A stretch of DNA of 64,000 bases from assembly GCF_901000735.1 (NCBI RefSeq), contig NC_081541.1:47600369-47664368 (forward strand). The letters run 5' to 3'. Made by a program: the position numbers and the translations under genes. The notes beneath the pieces are model-generated. The model did not search any database. It was given only the letters and a program-made list of their open reading frames with translations, and was not told where the DNA came from. Of the stretch, positions 24,532-34,639 are shown in pieces; position 1 is the first letter of the stretch, and the number at the start of each line of letters is the position of its first letter. This DNA is from Corylus avellana (Eukaryota; Streptophyta; Magnoliopsida; Fagales; Betulaceae).

Positions 24532-25410
24532 TCATCTGGTGCGGACGAAGAAGCCACGGTGGCTGACATTGACTACGGAAACGGCGTCGTCGAACCCGAC
24601 GAACTTGCATTTTGCACCGCCCACATTTTCCGGGACCAGATTCGTGGTCCGGCGGTACGGTCCGAACCACTTGTTTTGCATGTACCGGTTCTTCCTCCAC
24701 GGAGGCACGGAGAGCTCCCTGCTCCTCAGCGATCGCTTCGCCACGTTGCACATAACCTTAACCACCTTCTTCAGCTCCTCGCTACGGCCGACGAATGCCC
24801 TAGGCAGAGAGCGGAGAAGCGTCGTGTATTGCTCCGTCGGCCGAGCGATCTCGAACTGGGCCGCGAAGTCGAGCTCCACGATGTACCGGGTGGGGTGCCA
24901 CGTGGAGGACCCTGGTTGTACCACGTCAATGAACTCGTAGTTCCCGGCAGTGAGCCCCCCGGAGGAGTCCCACCTGGTCTTGCAGATCGCGGCATTGTGG
25001 CCCACCTCTCGCAGATACGCCATCACGCTTCGCCGGAAAACGTTTCGGTTCGATCTCAGCAGGCACGAGAACCTCTCCGCCGCCTCCGAAACGTGACCCA
25101 CGAGCATTTTCCGGTACGAGTCCACCGCATTGTCTCCGGCCGTCGATCTAAGAATATCTTCCACCTCTCCGGCAAGTTCGGCCACTGAGTCGACCCGCTT
25201 CGAGTCAATATCGTCTGCGTGGCAGTCTGTCAGGCAATCGTTCTCAAGAAAACCGTGGACGAGCTCGGAGAGGCAAGGTGAGTCGTCGTGCGAGTGCTCG
25301 CTCCCGCTGCTGACATAACTAAGTTGGGTTTGATCTTTACCAACGAGTCGAGCTCTGACCTTGTCGTTTAGCGGGTCAGTAACTCGCTTAGTCCTACCGA
25401 ACGCCGCCAT
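24532..25410 (-). CDS. DUF506 family protein (PDDEXK-like, plant-specific)
   Basis: This is an intact single-exon gene encoding 292 residues, a normal size for the family. The N-terminus is variable, with a short acidic segment (EHSHDDSPCLSELVHGFLEN, residues 38-57). The conserved core starts near 100 and shows FRRSVMAYLREVGHNAAICK (125-144), W..SGGLTAGNYEFIDV (147-163), RYIVELDF..QFEIARPT (175-192), SLPRAFVGRS (201-210), VKVMCNVAKRSLR (217-229) and VPPWRKNRYMQNKWFGPYRR (235-254). These are hallmark blocks of PF04720, which is grouped with PDDEXK nuclease-like folds, although no nuclease activity is established. In Arabidopsis a member, RXR1, is induced by phosphate limitation and represses root-hair growth. 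The ATG at 25410 is the first Met after a TATA box about 95 bp upstream. GC content is well above the flanks, as expected for a real exon. Confidence 0.95.
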   Translation of the reverse strand: MAAFGRTKRVTDPLNDKVRARLVGKDQTQLSYVSSGSEHSHDDSPCLSELVHGFLENDCLTDCHADDIDSKRVDSVAELAGEVEDILRSTAGDNAVDSYRKMLVGHVSEAAERFSCLLRSNRNVFRRSVMAYLREVGHNAAICKTRWDSSGGLTAGNYEFIDVVQPGSSTWHPTRYIVELDFAAQFEIARPTEQYTTLLRSLPRAFVGRSEELKKVVKVMCNVAKRSLRSRELSVPPWRKNRYMQNKWFGPYRRTTNLVPENVGGAKCKFVGFDDAVSVVNVSHRGFFVRTR

Positions 25411-25503
25411 TATTGTAGTTCGATCAAGAGCTTTGAAGCCTTAACAGATTTGCATGTTTATCAGGAATATTAATGGAATATTGAAGGAATTAAGCAAGAG
25501 GCC

Positions 25504-25514
25504 TTTATATAAAT
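25504..25514 (-). promoter_or_regulatory. TATA box of the DUF506 gene
   Basis: TTTATATAAAT, read either way as a TATA box, lies 94-104 bp upstream of the start codon. It is the only good TATA between the ATG and the regulatory motifs, and would give a 5' UTR of roughly 60-70 nt. Confidence 0.6.
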
Positions 25515-25561
25515 AAATAAAAGGGTTTTGAGTTTTTTGAAAAACAGAGAATTTTACGTGA

Positions 25562-25681
25562 GAATATTCGGAGAAAGTGCGTTGAGTACTGGGGACTTGC
25601 AGGGGATTTAATAATTTGACTCGTGGGGAGAGGATATGCGGAGAAGTATCCGAGTCGGACTGTACAGGTGGCAGCATATCC
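25562..25681 (-). promoter_or_regulatory. Cluster of three P1BS (PHR1-binding) motifs
   Basis: There are three exact matches to GNATATNC: GAATATTC (25562-25569), GGATATGC (25632-25639) and GCATATCC (25674-25681), 152, 222 and 264 bp upstream of the ATG and just beyond the TATA box. P1BS is the binding site of PHR1-type MYB factors, which activate phosphate-starvation genes. Regulation by phosphate is inferred from motif density and from what is known of a DUF506 relative; it is not shown here. Confidence 0.55.
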
Positions 25682-25696
25682 GACAGCACCTGGGGG

Positions 25697-25787
25697 GATT
25701 TATTCGGGATGCCGTGGGCGGAACACGTGACTGGCACGTGGTCAAAAGGTTGGGACTTGGGAGAGAGGGGAGAGGGGATATATTGCA
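25697..25787. promoter_or_regulatory. G-box pair module, proximal copy
   Basis: A 91-bp segment contains two CACGTG G-boxes (25724-25729 and 25735-25740, 11 bp apart), followed by GGTCAAAAGG (W-box core TTGAC on the minus strand) and a purine-rich GGGAGAGAGGGG tract. Paired ACGT cores of this type bind bZIP and bHLH factors and often act in ABA or stress responses. It lies about 290-380 bp upstream of the DUF506 start. The same module recurs at 26241-26329. Confidence 0.6.
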
Positions 25788-25963
25788 CCTTGGGGGATTT
25801 ATTCGAGTAGAGATTTTCAACAGCTGGGGTTATCTCAGCGTCTACCAAAGTTTTACGTGGTAAAAATTTTTTTATTTTTTATTTTTAAATAATGTCAGAT
25901 ATTTTATTTTTTTAAAAAAATAAAAATAAAAATTGAAGGAGAGAGATATTAAAAAAAAAATTT

Positions 25964-26035
25964 AAATTTGAGGTATTAGTACTAAATTTGAGGTATTAAC
26001 ATCAAATTTGAGGTATTAACACCAAATTTAAGATG
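25964..26035. repeat. 20-bp tandem repeat, about 3.5 copies
   Basis: Three successive units of AAATTTGAGGTATTAACANC, then a partial AAATTT. It sits between the two G-box modules, in the segment that separates them. Confidence 0.8.
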
Positions 26036-26240
26036 ATCGAATCTCTTTTGGGTGATACAATTCCTAAAGAGTTAACTTTCTACCCCTAAATTTTAGTTTT
26101 GAATCCCAAAGAAATTTTTTTAAAGCATTAAAAATTAAATATTAACTCATAGAAATTTAACTAAAAAAAAAAGACAAATTTTTTTTATTTTTATTTTTTA
26201 ATATATGTCCGACGCAAAAGGCAGCCGCATAGCAAGACTC

Positions 26241-26329
26241 GATTTATTCGGGTTGCCTTGGGCAGAACACGTGACTGGCACGTGGTTAAAAGGTTGGGAC
26301 TTGGGAGAGGGGAGAGGGATTATATTGCA
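26241..26329. promoter_or_regulatory. G-box pair module, distal duplicate
   Basis: This is a second copy of the 25697-25787 module, beginning GATTTATTCGGG and ending TATTGCA. Both G-boxes (26268-26273, 26279-26284) and their 11-bp spacing are conserved, while several surrounding bases have changed. The W-box core is lost (GTTAAAAGG). Confidence 0.6.
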
Positions 26330-26699
26330 ATTTGCAAGAGATAAGGGTTGCCTCTTGGTGGTTGTCAAGGGTTAGATTACTATTATGTATTAATAAGATT
26401 ATCTTTAAAATTATCGTATCATCCAATCATCATGTACTTTGATTACGGATAGGAATTCTAGCTCCCACGTAGGTAATAGGAGAAAAACTATATTTATTCT
26501 TATCTAACTATCACTTTATGTGTTACATGTTCTTAATATTTTAATATTTTAAATGTTTCTGTAATTTGTCATTGGTGGAACCAAGAATTTGTTGGTTTAT
26601 GGTCCGAACATGTATATATAATCTCTCTATTTACGAAGGATAAATGTCTATAAAATCATTCTTAAAAAAAAACTTTCATTCAAATACAAAAGTATTATA

Positions 26700-27470
26700 G
26701 TTTGCTATAGACATTAGCAACAATTTTCTTTTTAAAAAAGAACTTTGTATCTCCTTCGAATTATGCTCAACGTCATGGAATAAAATTCATCAATTATCAT
26801 CTTTGTAGTAAAATCCTTAACAATTTTTTTTTTCTCAAATATAAACTATCAAATGATTTGTAAGAAACTCATATTCCATTCTACTACGAAATCTAATTTT
26901 TACAAATTTCATCGCAGAAAAAGCTCACTCAATAATGGTAGTAGAAACAGAGAGAGTCAATACTAGATGAATTAGTCAATCAAATTATAGATCTTTGACT
27001 TTCCCGAATTTGCTAATCATCTACATAACTCAAATAAAGTTGACATATTCTGAAAATCCGAATCTTTTGGCACATGAAGTTAATAATGGTGCAATTGAAA
27101 TCTCAAATTCATTTTTTCTTGCTTAGTGAAACTCGAGAATAAAACTTCTCAATTAAGTTGCGTATATCATCAATTTTAAATGATTTGTATGTATCTTTAG
27201 GGCTTAAAGTAGCACTTAGAATAAGAAATTATATTGTATGCTCACTAAATCTATTATTCAATTCTTGTAATTGAAAGTCTGTTGCAACAGTAAATACATC
27301 AATTCTAAAATGATGCTCCATTGTCATTGAAGATTCTTCATTTTGGCAACGAGGTTTACCTCAAGCAGTGTAACAAGCATTCATATCAGGAACCGCCTCT
27401 TCATTTCTCAACTTCTAAAGAAGTATTTTTGTAGTTGAAACTACACTCATAACATTTAAAATGTTTTGAG
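26700..27470 (-). pseudogene. Dead hAT transposase, ZMYM1-like (C-terminal half)
   Basis: Minus-strand translation across several frames gives, in order, NEEAVPDMNACYTA, GKPRCQNEESSMTMEHHFRI, DVFTVATDFQLQELNNRFSE, LSATLSPKDTYKSFKIDD, MSTLFELCR, GKSKIYNLID and VLTLSVSTTIIE.AFSAMKF. This is the TTF-type/ZMYM1-like hAT transposase family, with the dimerisation-domain signature (VSTTTIERAFSAMK in intact relatives) close to the end. Several stops and frameshifts are present and the N-terminal zinc-finger half is missing. Confidence 0.85.
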
Positions 27471-27479
27471 AATTTTGTT

Positions 27480-28859
27480 ACAAAGCTTAGTGTAATGCTC
27501 CCAAATTTGGCTTTGACCAGTCTGGTAGAGTTATTGGCAATTACCCTAGTTTAGCTAACTGGTAGCTAAATGAGGAACTGCCCCTCTAAACATCATCAGA
27601 GTTAATGCATAGGAAGGTGAAATAAATCTAAGAAGTTTATGTTGTGACAATTACTCACATAAATTAATAGGCAAATAATCGCTATGTTTTACTCGCAAGT
27701 GCATAAAATCAAAACGATAGTATAGCAGGCAAATATAAGATCATTCCCACGAAAATTAGTAAATTATGCTTAGAATGTATTTTCTTATTTAATTAACGAT
27801 TTTAAAAAAAAATTGTCACTAATTGAATTAAAATAAAGAAATAAAATAGAAGATTAACTAAACTAAAAAGGATTAGGGTTAAACATAGGCATGCTCATAT
27901 CCTAATCGTGCTCAGTCAACTGACATGTCGTACGTTTTAAGGAAAGTGGTCGTAAATGTTTACTTATATCGTGCGCTCACTTGAGTCCTCCGACATCACA
28001 AATCCCTACTATAACAAAATGTTATACATCGTTATATGCAGTACTAGAGAACTCTCTGAGTGACACAATAAGTTTTACCTAACATAAATGGGTCGCGGAA
28101 ACCCTAAGCTCACATATTTGGGTCACTGGGTGTACTTCCTGCTCTCAGGGCGAACGCTCGGCGCCATGGGCATACGTTCGGCCAAAGAGTGGGAATTCTT
28201 AGCCAGAGGCCCAAACATGGTCTTATGCTTCTAGGGTGTGGTAAATCTCATCCTAGGCTCCTAATGGACACATGTAAAGTACAAAACATGCTAAGATGCA
28301 AACTTTAAAGAAATCAAAGGCAGATTTAAAACTTTTCAAAATTATTCTTGGTTTTGTAAGAAAATGAGTGCAAGAATTTGCCAAAGCATCTTTAAAACTT
28401 GTAATACTAAGAAAACAGTAACAAGATGAAGGATAAGGGAATGAACAAGAAACTACCTTGATGATGGCAAAACTCCACCATGGCTTCCTCCTTCTCCAAA
28501 ATCACTCCTTACTCTAGGGTTAATGTTTATTGGTGTGAGGAGAGGCTGAGGGACGAAGGCAAGGGTTTATATAGGGGATTGGGGCATGTCAGCAAACATT
28601 CAGGTACTATTGGGCGAACGTTCGTGTACTATTACCCAATGGATAAAATGGCTCAGATGTACGTTTGGACATTAGCCACTAGCTCAAAGATTGGTCAACG
28701 TACGCTCATGGTGGTCCCTCTAGCGTACACTCACACTTAGGTTAAGGGAGTACGTTTAGGTGGTCTCCCAAACATACGTTCGATCAGAGAATGGGTGTTT
28801 TGGGTTTTGGCTTAAAAGGCTCAAGGAGTTGGGCTACTCACAAAGGGTTTGGGCCTTGG
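27480..28859. repeat. Unclassified LTR-like repeat, non-coding
   Basis: It begins near TGTAATGCTCCC, an LTR-like start. It contains 'ACTCGCAAGTGCATAAAATC ... GATCATTCCCACGAAAATT', a motif I associate with plant retroelement internal sequence, and many GAACGTTCG / ATACGTTCG copies at 28140-28790. The short frames at 28480-28740 and 28760-29002 carry no recognisable domain, and the latter runs into the gap. Confidence 0.4.
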
Positions 28860-28959
28860 NNNNNNNNNNNNNNNNNNNNNNNNNNNNNNNNNNNNNNNNN
28901 NNNNNNNNNNNNNNNNNNNNNNNNNNNNNNNNNNNNNNNNNNNNNNNNNNNNNNNNNNN
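28860..28959. other. Assembly gap (100 N)
   Basis: 100 N. No obvious overlap between its two flanks was seen by eye. Confidence 0.97.
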
Positions 28960-30029
28960 ATGGCAGCAAAGAGGTGAGTGTAATAACCCAATAATAAATT
29001 AGGATAAAGGATGCCCTATTTAGTATCTATGTTTCATGGTAGAGTTGGATTAGGCTTAAGTCCCAAAATTGGTGAAAGTGGGAATTTTAGACCCTTAGGG
29101 TGAATTTCTGCGTAGATCGTTCGAATTGTAACACCCAAAAATTTCAAACACATGAAATAATAGGAAAATATTCTCAAAATGCATGAAGTAAAATATCAAA
29201 AGTGATTATTTATGAATTATTTAGATGCCTTCAAAATACAAAATTAGAGTTTGTTAAGGGGTCGGAAACGAACCAAGAAGACGTAAAGGTTAAGCTGCCA
29301 CGAGGAGCTCGGTTGAACGAGGTGCACAGCGAATGTACACTGCCAACATGCTGATGTGGCAAAAACTTGGAGGTCAAGTTGCTGACGTGGCAAAAATTAA
29401 TATAAGAATAACTATTTCACTTCATCATGATCCTTCATTCCTAGTAATAACTATTCTTTTTCCAATTGAAATAATCATTCTGCTTGATTTCAAATAACCC
29501 AACAAGAGAGAGAGAAAGAGAGTAGATAATGAAGTTGATAATCTACTAGAATTTGTATTAAAAAATGAGTATGCAAAATAGAAAAGAGGGTTTTTTAAGC
29601 GGCTAAAATAGCTCTTGTTACTAGAGATGCTCTAAACATACACTACACTACACACCTCCATTCCTCATAACTTTCACTTCCATCAGCACAATAGATAAGA
29701 GTTATAGAATGACATTATATATTTCTTATTTATACTATTGAGTATTGTCTTACTTTCCTGAAAACTTTATCCATCACTTTCTCTGGAAAATTTTTCTCAA
29801 CCAAGAGTTTGAAGGGTTTATGGGGTCAAATTAATGAGACGACCAGGGTCATTGGCTTTCTTTCTTGCTCATACCCAGATCATTTCTCTTTTGATTTCTT
29901 GGAGTTTTTGAAGTGATATATGTGATTGCTGAGCAACTTTGATTTTTAATTTCCGACAATTTCACAATACTTTCAAATGGTTATGGTCATTTTATTGTGT
30001 ATTTGTTTATTTATTTTTATTATTATTAT
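28960..30029. other. Repeat-like intergenic DNA, no gene supported
   Basis: Contains a TGTAACACCC sequence near 29128 that resembles a Gypsy LTR start. Nothing coding was recognised. Confidence 0.35.
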
Positions 30030-30120
30030 TTTTTACATGTTCGCACAAGGGAGATAAATGGGGGAGGAAAATTCGAACTAATGACCTCCGCTTCGTGAGG
30101 CGTAGTTCCCAGCTGATTGA
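30030..30120 (-). mobile_element. tRNA-derived SINE, truncated
   Basis: Read on the minus strand, it has the box B region (TTAGTTCGAATTTTCC), the AAGCGGAGGTCAT body block and a poly-A tail (T run near 30010-30034) in common with the SINE at 14604. The box A end stops at TCAATCAGCT, so the 5' end is incomplete or diverged. The 29939-30238 frame runs through it and is not a gene. Confidence 0.75.
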
Positions 30121-31107
30121 AGATGTAAGATCAAAATGGGTTTTGGATAACATTAGTGGACTGGGGTTAGAATTAGCTCTTCTAAGCTCTAGCTCAACTT
30201 GGTTGTTGAGAAAATGTGGGAAAGACAAAGAAAATTAGACTTGTGGGTAAATAAGGGGTTGTTTGCCCTCTCTCGATCCCTCCTTCCGCCACTAGCCCAA
30301 GGCTTTGACAAAAACATTTTTTACTGCAATAGTTTTAGTTAATTTGTCGTCTTTTATGTGGCTTTTAACTAATATGTAAAGTCACTTAAAACATGCTACA
30401 TCAGCAAGTGTGATAAATGAGTGTGAAACCTATCGTTGGAGATCATCTCATCTATCTTCACTTTGAAAAGCTTCCATAGGCAGAGTGTTCCAAATAATAT
30501 GTTTAATTGATCGGGGATTAAGCAAGCTTTTTAAATTTTTTTTAATCAAATATTAAATGAGTTTTGTTAGCTTTCAAAGAGCTAAGTTAGCTCGGACCAA
30601 TGCCCATATTACGCTTGGAAAAGAATATTTATACATATTGCACTGTGGCATAGTTTTTTTTGTTTTTTTTGTTTTGTTTTTTTTTTTTTTCGTCTTTCTA
30701 ACCATTTATGCATTGTTATGTAGGAAATTATATAAAAGTAGAGAAATTCTACCCTTCAAACCAATGTACTCATTTTTTTTTTTTTTTTTAAACAATGTAC
30801 TCATTTTACATTGGCTAACATAGTATGTTTTAATTGGTTTCTCATGTATATTAACTACAAAAAAAATAAAATAATTCACTTAAAATATATTACGTCAATC
30901 CGTATGAAATGGGTGTAAATAATAGCATTACTCATAAAACAGAACTAGGATCCTCCCCAGTTGAAAACTGGTCCAAATAAAAAGTGAAATCACTATTTTA
31001 CCCTCGTGTATTAACTATCCAATTCCTCTAAATTTTTTTCAATCGGAGGGAATTTGGTCCCATAAACCTATCCATGACATTGATAGACCCAGTTGCCTAA
31101 ATAAAAA
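30121..31107. other. AT-rich intergenic DNA
   Basis: No gene seen. A GAACTAGGATCCTCCCCAG motif at about 30942 matches the terminal repeat of the element at 10463-11812, so a related element begins here and runs into the gap. Confidence 0.4.
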
Positions 31108-31207
31108 NNNNNNNNNNNNNNNNNNNNNNNNNNNNNNNNNNNNNNNNNNNNNNNNNNNNNNNNNNNNNNNNNNNNNNNNNNNNNNNNNNNNNNNNNNNNN
31201 NNNNNNN
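31108..31207. other. Assembly gap (100 N)
   Basis: 100 N, left boundary of the contig that is an inverted copy of downstream sequence. Confidence 0.97.
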
Positions 31208-31380
31208 CTCTCCTACACTAGTCTAATTAAGTTAAAAGGTATACCCTTGCCTACTAACCTTGTACTGACAGGCTGACCCTTTTTACGGCTCTCCTTGCTA
31301 GGGTAAGTCCTTAAAAGTGAAGAAACATTAATAGGATTTTTTTTTTTAGATAACATTAATAGGATTCTAAAATGGAGATA

Positions 31381-31417
<37 letters not shown>

Positions 31418-31795
31418 TTTTCTCTTCGTCAATTACAACACATTTTCATTTTATCCCATGAACTATTAACTGTGACATTCGTCCCCCATGAACTATCATT
31501 TTATACCCAAAAGCCATTTCTGTCAGTCAAAGGCCCATTCCGTTAGTAAAATGTTTTAACTTAGACGGTCAAAGTGACAATACGTTGTAGTTCATGAGAG
31601 TAAAGTAACAATGAATTGTAGTTCATGGGGCAAAGTGACGGGTAGACCATTTGAGTTAACACTTTTGACTGACGGAATAGGGGTTTTTGACATAAAATGG
31701 TAGTTCATGGGGGTTGGGTGTCACAGTCGGTAGTTCATAGGGACAAAGTGTCAAGACGTTGTAGTTCATGAGAAAAAAGATAGTTTTCCTTTTCC
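31418..31795. mobile_element. MITE, family 3
   Basis: Inverted arms carry 'CATGAACTATTAACTGTGACA' (left) and the inverse of TGTCACAGTCGGTAGTTCATAG (right), plus CCGTTAGTAAAATG-type motifs. It is bordered by poly-T/A runs. Non-coding. Its inverted-copy partner is at 40409-40786. A longer relative lies at 34640-35268. Confidence 0.65.
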
Positions 31796-32452
31796 TTTTT
31801 TTTTTTTTGGTAACATAGTATGGAGATATCATGCATGTAGCAATGTAGGGGGATGTAATATCATGCATGTAGCAATCATGGGGGATGTAAATGTAAATGT
31901 AGGGGGATGTAAGGTAGTTTCACAATTATAACACTTTACTCTTTTTTTTTTTCAATATTTTTTTACTTCTCCTCCAATGTTGTGAAATATTTGATAGAGT
32001 GTAATGCTATCTACTCAATTCTTATTTAATTTGATGTGATAGTTTCTATTAAGTTTTAGATCGACTTCTATTTAAAAAAGAAATATACAGTTTTTTCTAA
32101 CCTTACGTGAATATTATTTACTGCTCTTATTTTTTTAGGGACTGGTGAGGTAAGTTTTTTTTTTTTGCTTTTTTAGAAAACAATATACACGTAAGACCAA
32201 AAGAACACCAAGAGGAATCACATCAGCTCAATAGAATAGACATGAAAGGGAAGTTTAGTATTTAGAATTGAGACCTTCTATTCCTCCATCTCCAATGCAT
32301 TTTCTTTTGCAAATTTTCTTTTACCTCTCATTTATATCGATCCTACAGATTCAATAATAAATTTGAAATATATATGACTAAAAATCAAAATTGAAAAATA
32401 CAACTTCTCTTTAGAATTACATTTTGATACATCACATAATAAACTTATAGCA

Positions 32453-32695
32453 TCATGTAGCAACAATATAGGGAGCATTAGGTTGTCCCATGCTTGATGA
32501 AGCATTAAATGTCTCGACAACATTGTTGAATGTATCAAAATTAGGCACCCTAGCTAGACATGTTGCTGCACTCCAAGGGGCTAAGAAACCATAACTATTT
32601 ACAAAGAAAATGGATTTTCTATATGTGTTAGTGTTACTATAGTCACGTCCACATCCAGATAGAATAACTACAGTGGTCACCTCCTCCCATCCTTC
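32453..32695 (-). CDS. Orphan open frame, unrecognised, possibly an exon fragment
   Basis: About 80 codons ending TGA, reading EEGWEEVTTVVILSGCGRDY then SFVNSYGFLAPWSAATCLAR-like residues and VETFNASSSMGQPNAPYIVAT. Composition is protein-like and less AT-biased than its surroundings, but I do not recognise a family. There is no start codon or promoter I can defend. It may be the last exon of a decayed gene. The other copy, at 39405-39751, carries a frame-disrupting duplication. Confidence 0.3.
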   Translation of the reverse strand, partial: EGWEEVTTVVILSGCGRDYSNTNTYRKSIFFVNSYGFLAPWSAATCLARVPNFDTFNNVVETFNASSSMGQPNAPYIVAT

Positions 32696-32847
32696 TTCAA
32701 ATTTTATATATATATATATACATAAACCAGTAATAAAAAAGGCCTAAACAGAAAATTAACCTTAATTAGGTTATTTCACTTATTAATTTGGGCTTCTTCT
32801 CATTTTGAATATGAAGTCAGCACTTTTTTTTTGGGGGCGGGGGGAGG

Positions 32848-33246
32848 GGTGAACTTCACTTGATAGTCTTGAATTACCACTCGTTTTGAGAAGACTTCTC
32901 AAATTTCAAAAACTCTTAATTTTACCCCGTAAACTTTCGATTTGATGCGATGTACCTCCCCTCTGTAAATTTCTAAACGTTAAAAGTAATAAAATAACTT
33001 TTATACCCCTGCCATTTTTTAAAAATTCTAAATTTACGCTGAATTTCAAATTAAAAATTAAAAAAAAAAAATTGAGAATAATTTAGTCTCTTTAGTGGTT
33101 TTCGTTAGGGTTCAATGGAAAAAGCTAAAGTACGGGGTCAATTGCATCAAATTGAAAGTTCTGAAGGTAAAATTGAGAGTTTTTGAAATTTGAGGGGATA
33201 TTCTCAAAACGCGTGACAATTTAGGAGTCCTAAGTGAAATTATCCC
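32848..33246. mobile_element. MITE, family 2 (about 400 bp)
   Basis: Long inverted arms: GAACTTCACTTGATAGTC...CTCGTTTTGAGAAGA at the left pair with TATTCTCAAAACGCGTGAC...AGTGAAATTATCC at the right, with 'TCAATTTGATGC' and 'AAAACTCTCAATTTTACC' motifs in both arms. The centre is A-rich. Related elements are at 38851-39250 (inverted partner), 51403-51802 and 55290-55722, with half-elements at 42950 and 45566. Confidence 0.75.
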
Positions 33247-34639
33247 TTTCTTTTTTTTATAATTGTTGATTTACTATTACGTTATCAAATTATATAACAA
33301 TCGTATAAGAGTGTACTAAATACCATTAATCCAATAACCCAAAGGCCATCAGCAGTCAAGTAAGAAACCTTTATCAAACTGATGGAAACTGTGACAGGGG
33401 CGAGCATTTTAAAAATCGGAATTGTAGGTAATTAAATAAAACAAAATTTGAAAATTTGAAACCGCAAAGTGTTTATTTGAAAATAGACTTGGGCCAAGTC
33501 TATTACCAAACGGAGCCCGTAGTTTATACTTTCTAGTTCCGAATTCAAGAAAGAATATAGGTTATCACATTGGGCTATGGACTGGGGCCTACGTTTAATC
33601 TAGCCCCTTGAAGAAAGTCCAAAGTTGAGATAGATTACTACATTGTTTAATGGTCCAAATATGATGGGCCTAGGTGAGCCACGGTTAGCCTAGCCAATTT
33701 TGTGAAAGTTGAAGTCCAATGCTTTTAAAGTTCAAAAATCTTTGATAAGATTGAGATCTACAGTAATTAAGTATTCAAAATTGTTAGCAATTTAGGTAGT
33801 TATTATGATATAGTTCATGTGGGACCTAACTGCTTGATAGGCGATCGGATATGGATACTGCTAGAAGTCACTCTTGTGTCTCTCTTGTGTTATTGCTAGA
33901 ATTATGTGGCTTCTAAAATCACCATTAAGCTTGTAATTGATCATTATTGAATGTTGATCAAATGGTAATTTTAAAAACTACCTTATTCTTGAAGTGACAC
34001 GAGAAAGACACACAAATGACTTTTAGAATTACTCGTCACATAGAGTAATACTAGAAGTCACTCTTGTGTAACTCATGTGTTCCTCCAAATATGATATGGC
34101 TCTTAAAATTATCATTGGGCTTGTAATTAATCATTATTAGATCGTGTCTCCATGAATCTCCAATTGGGGATCAAATAGTGATTTTAAAAGCCACATACTT
34201 TTTTAGGGACATAAAAATGACTTCTAGAATTACTTGGCTAGATAGTCCAAAATTTATTTGGATAGCTCGACCTCACATAAGCTCTCTCACAATAACTGCT
34301 CCAAGCAATGTGGACAGCTACCCGCCATGAATCCATATTTTGTTTGAAATGCTCTTTGGAAGAGCTTTTTATTATTTACTTAAAAAAAAAGTGTTAACAA
34401 ACCACTCAAACCATTTTATACTCATAAAAATACAATCCAAAAAGTACTGTCAAACAAAGCCAAAAGACTTGAGAGGTTTTTGGATAGAGGAAGTGCTACT
34501 TCTCGATAGGGAATATGATAAACCATATTGTCATTTTAAAAGGGGTAAAATTGTCATTTTATTTTTTAAAACAATTTTGCCCCTATTGAATAAGGAATTG
34601 GCTCAATAAAATGAAAAGCATCCTTCTCCCAATGATAGA

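Noticed and set aside
24482..25188. Plus-strand frames opposite the DUF506 gene, up to 225 codons
   Set aside because: GC-rich codon positions of the minus-strand gene create open antisense frames. Only the minus strand gives the conserved DUF506 blocks.
25441..25848. 135-codon minus-strand frame upstream of DUF506
   Set aside because: It spans the TATA box, P1BS and G-box region, has no recognisable domain, and is out of context for a coding exon. It is better explained as promoter sequence.
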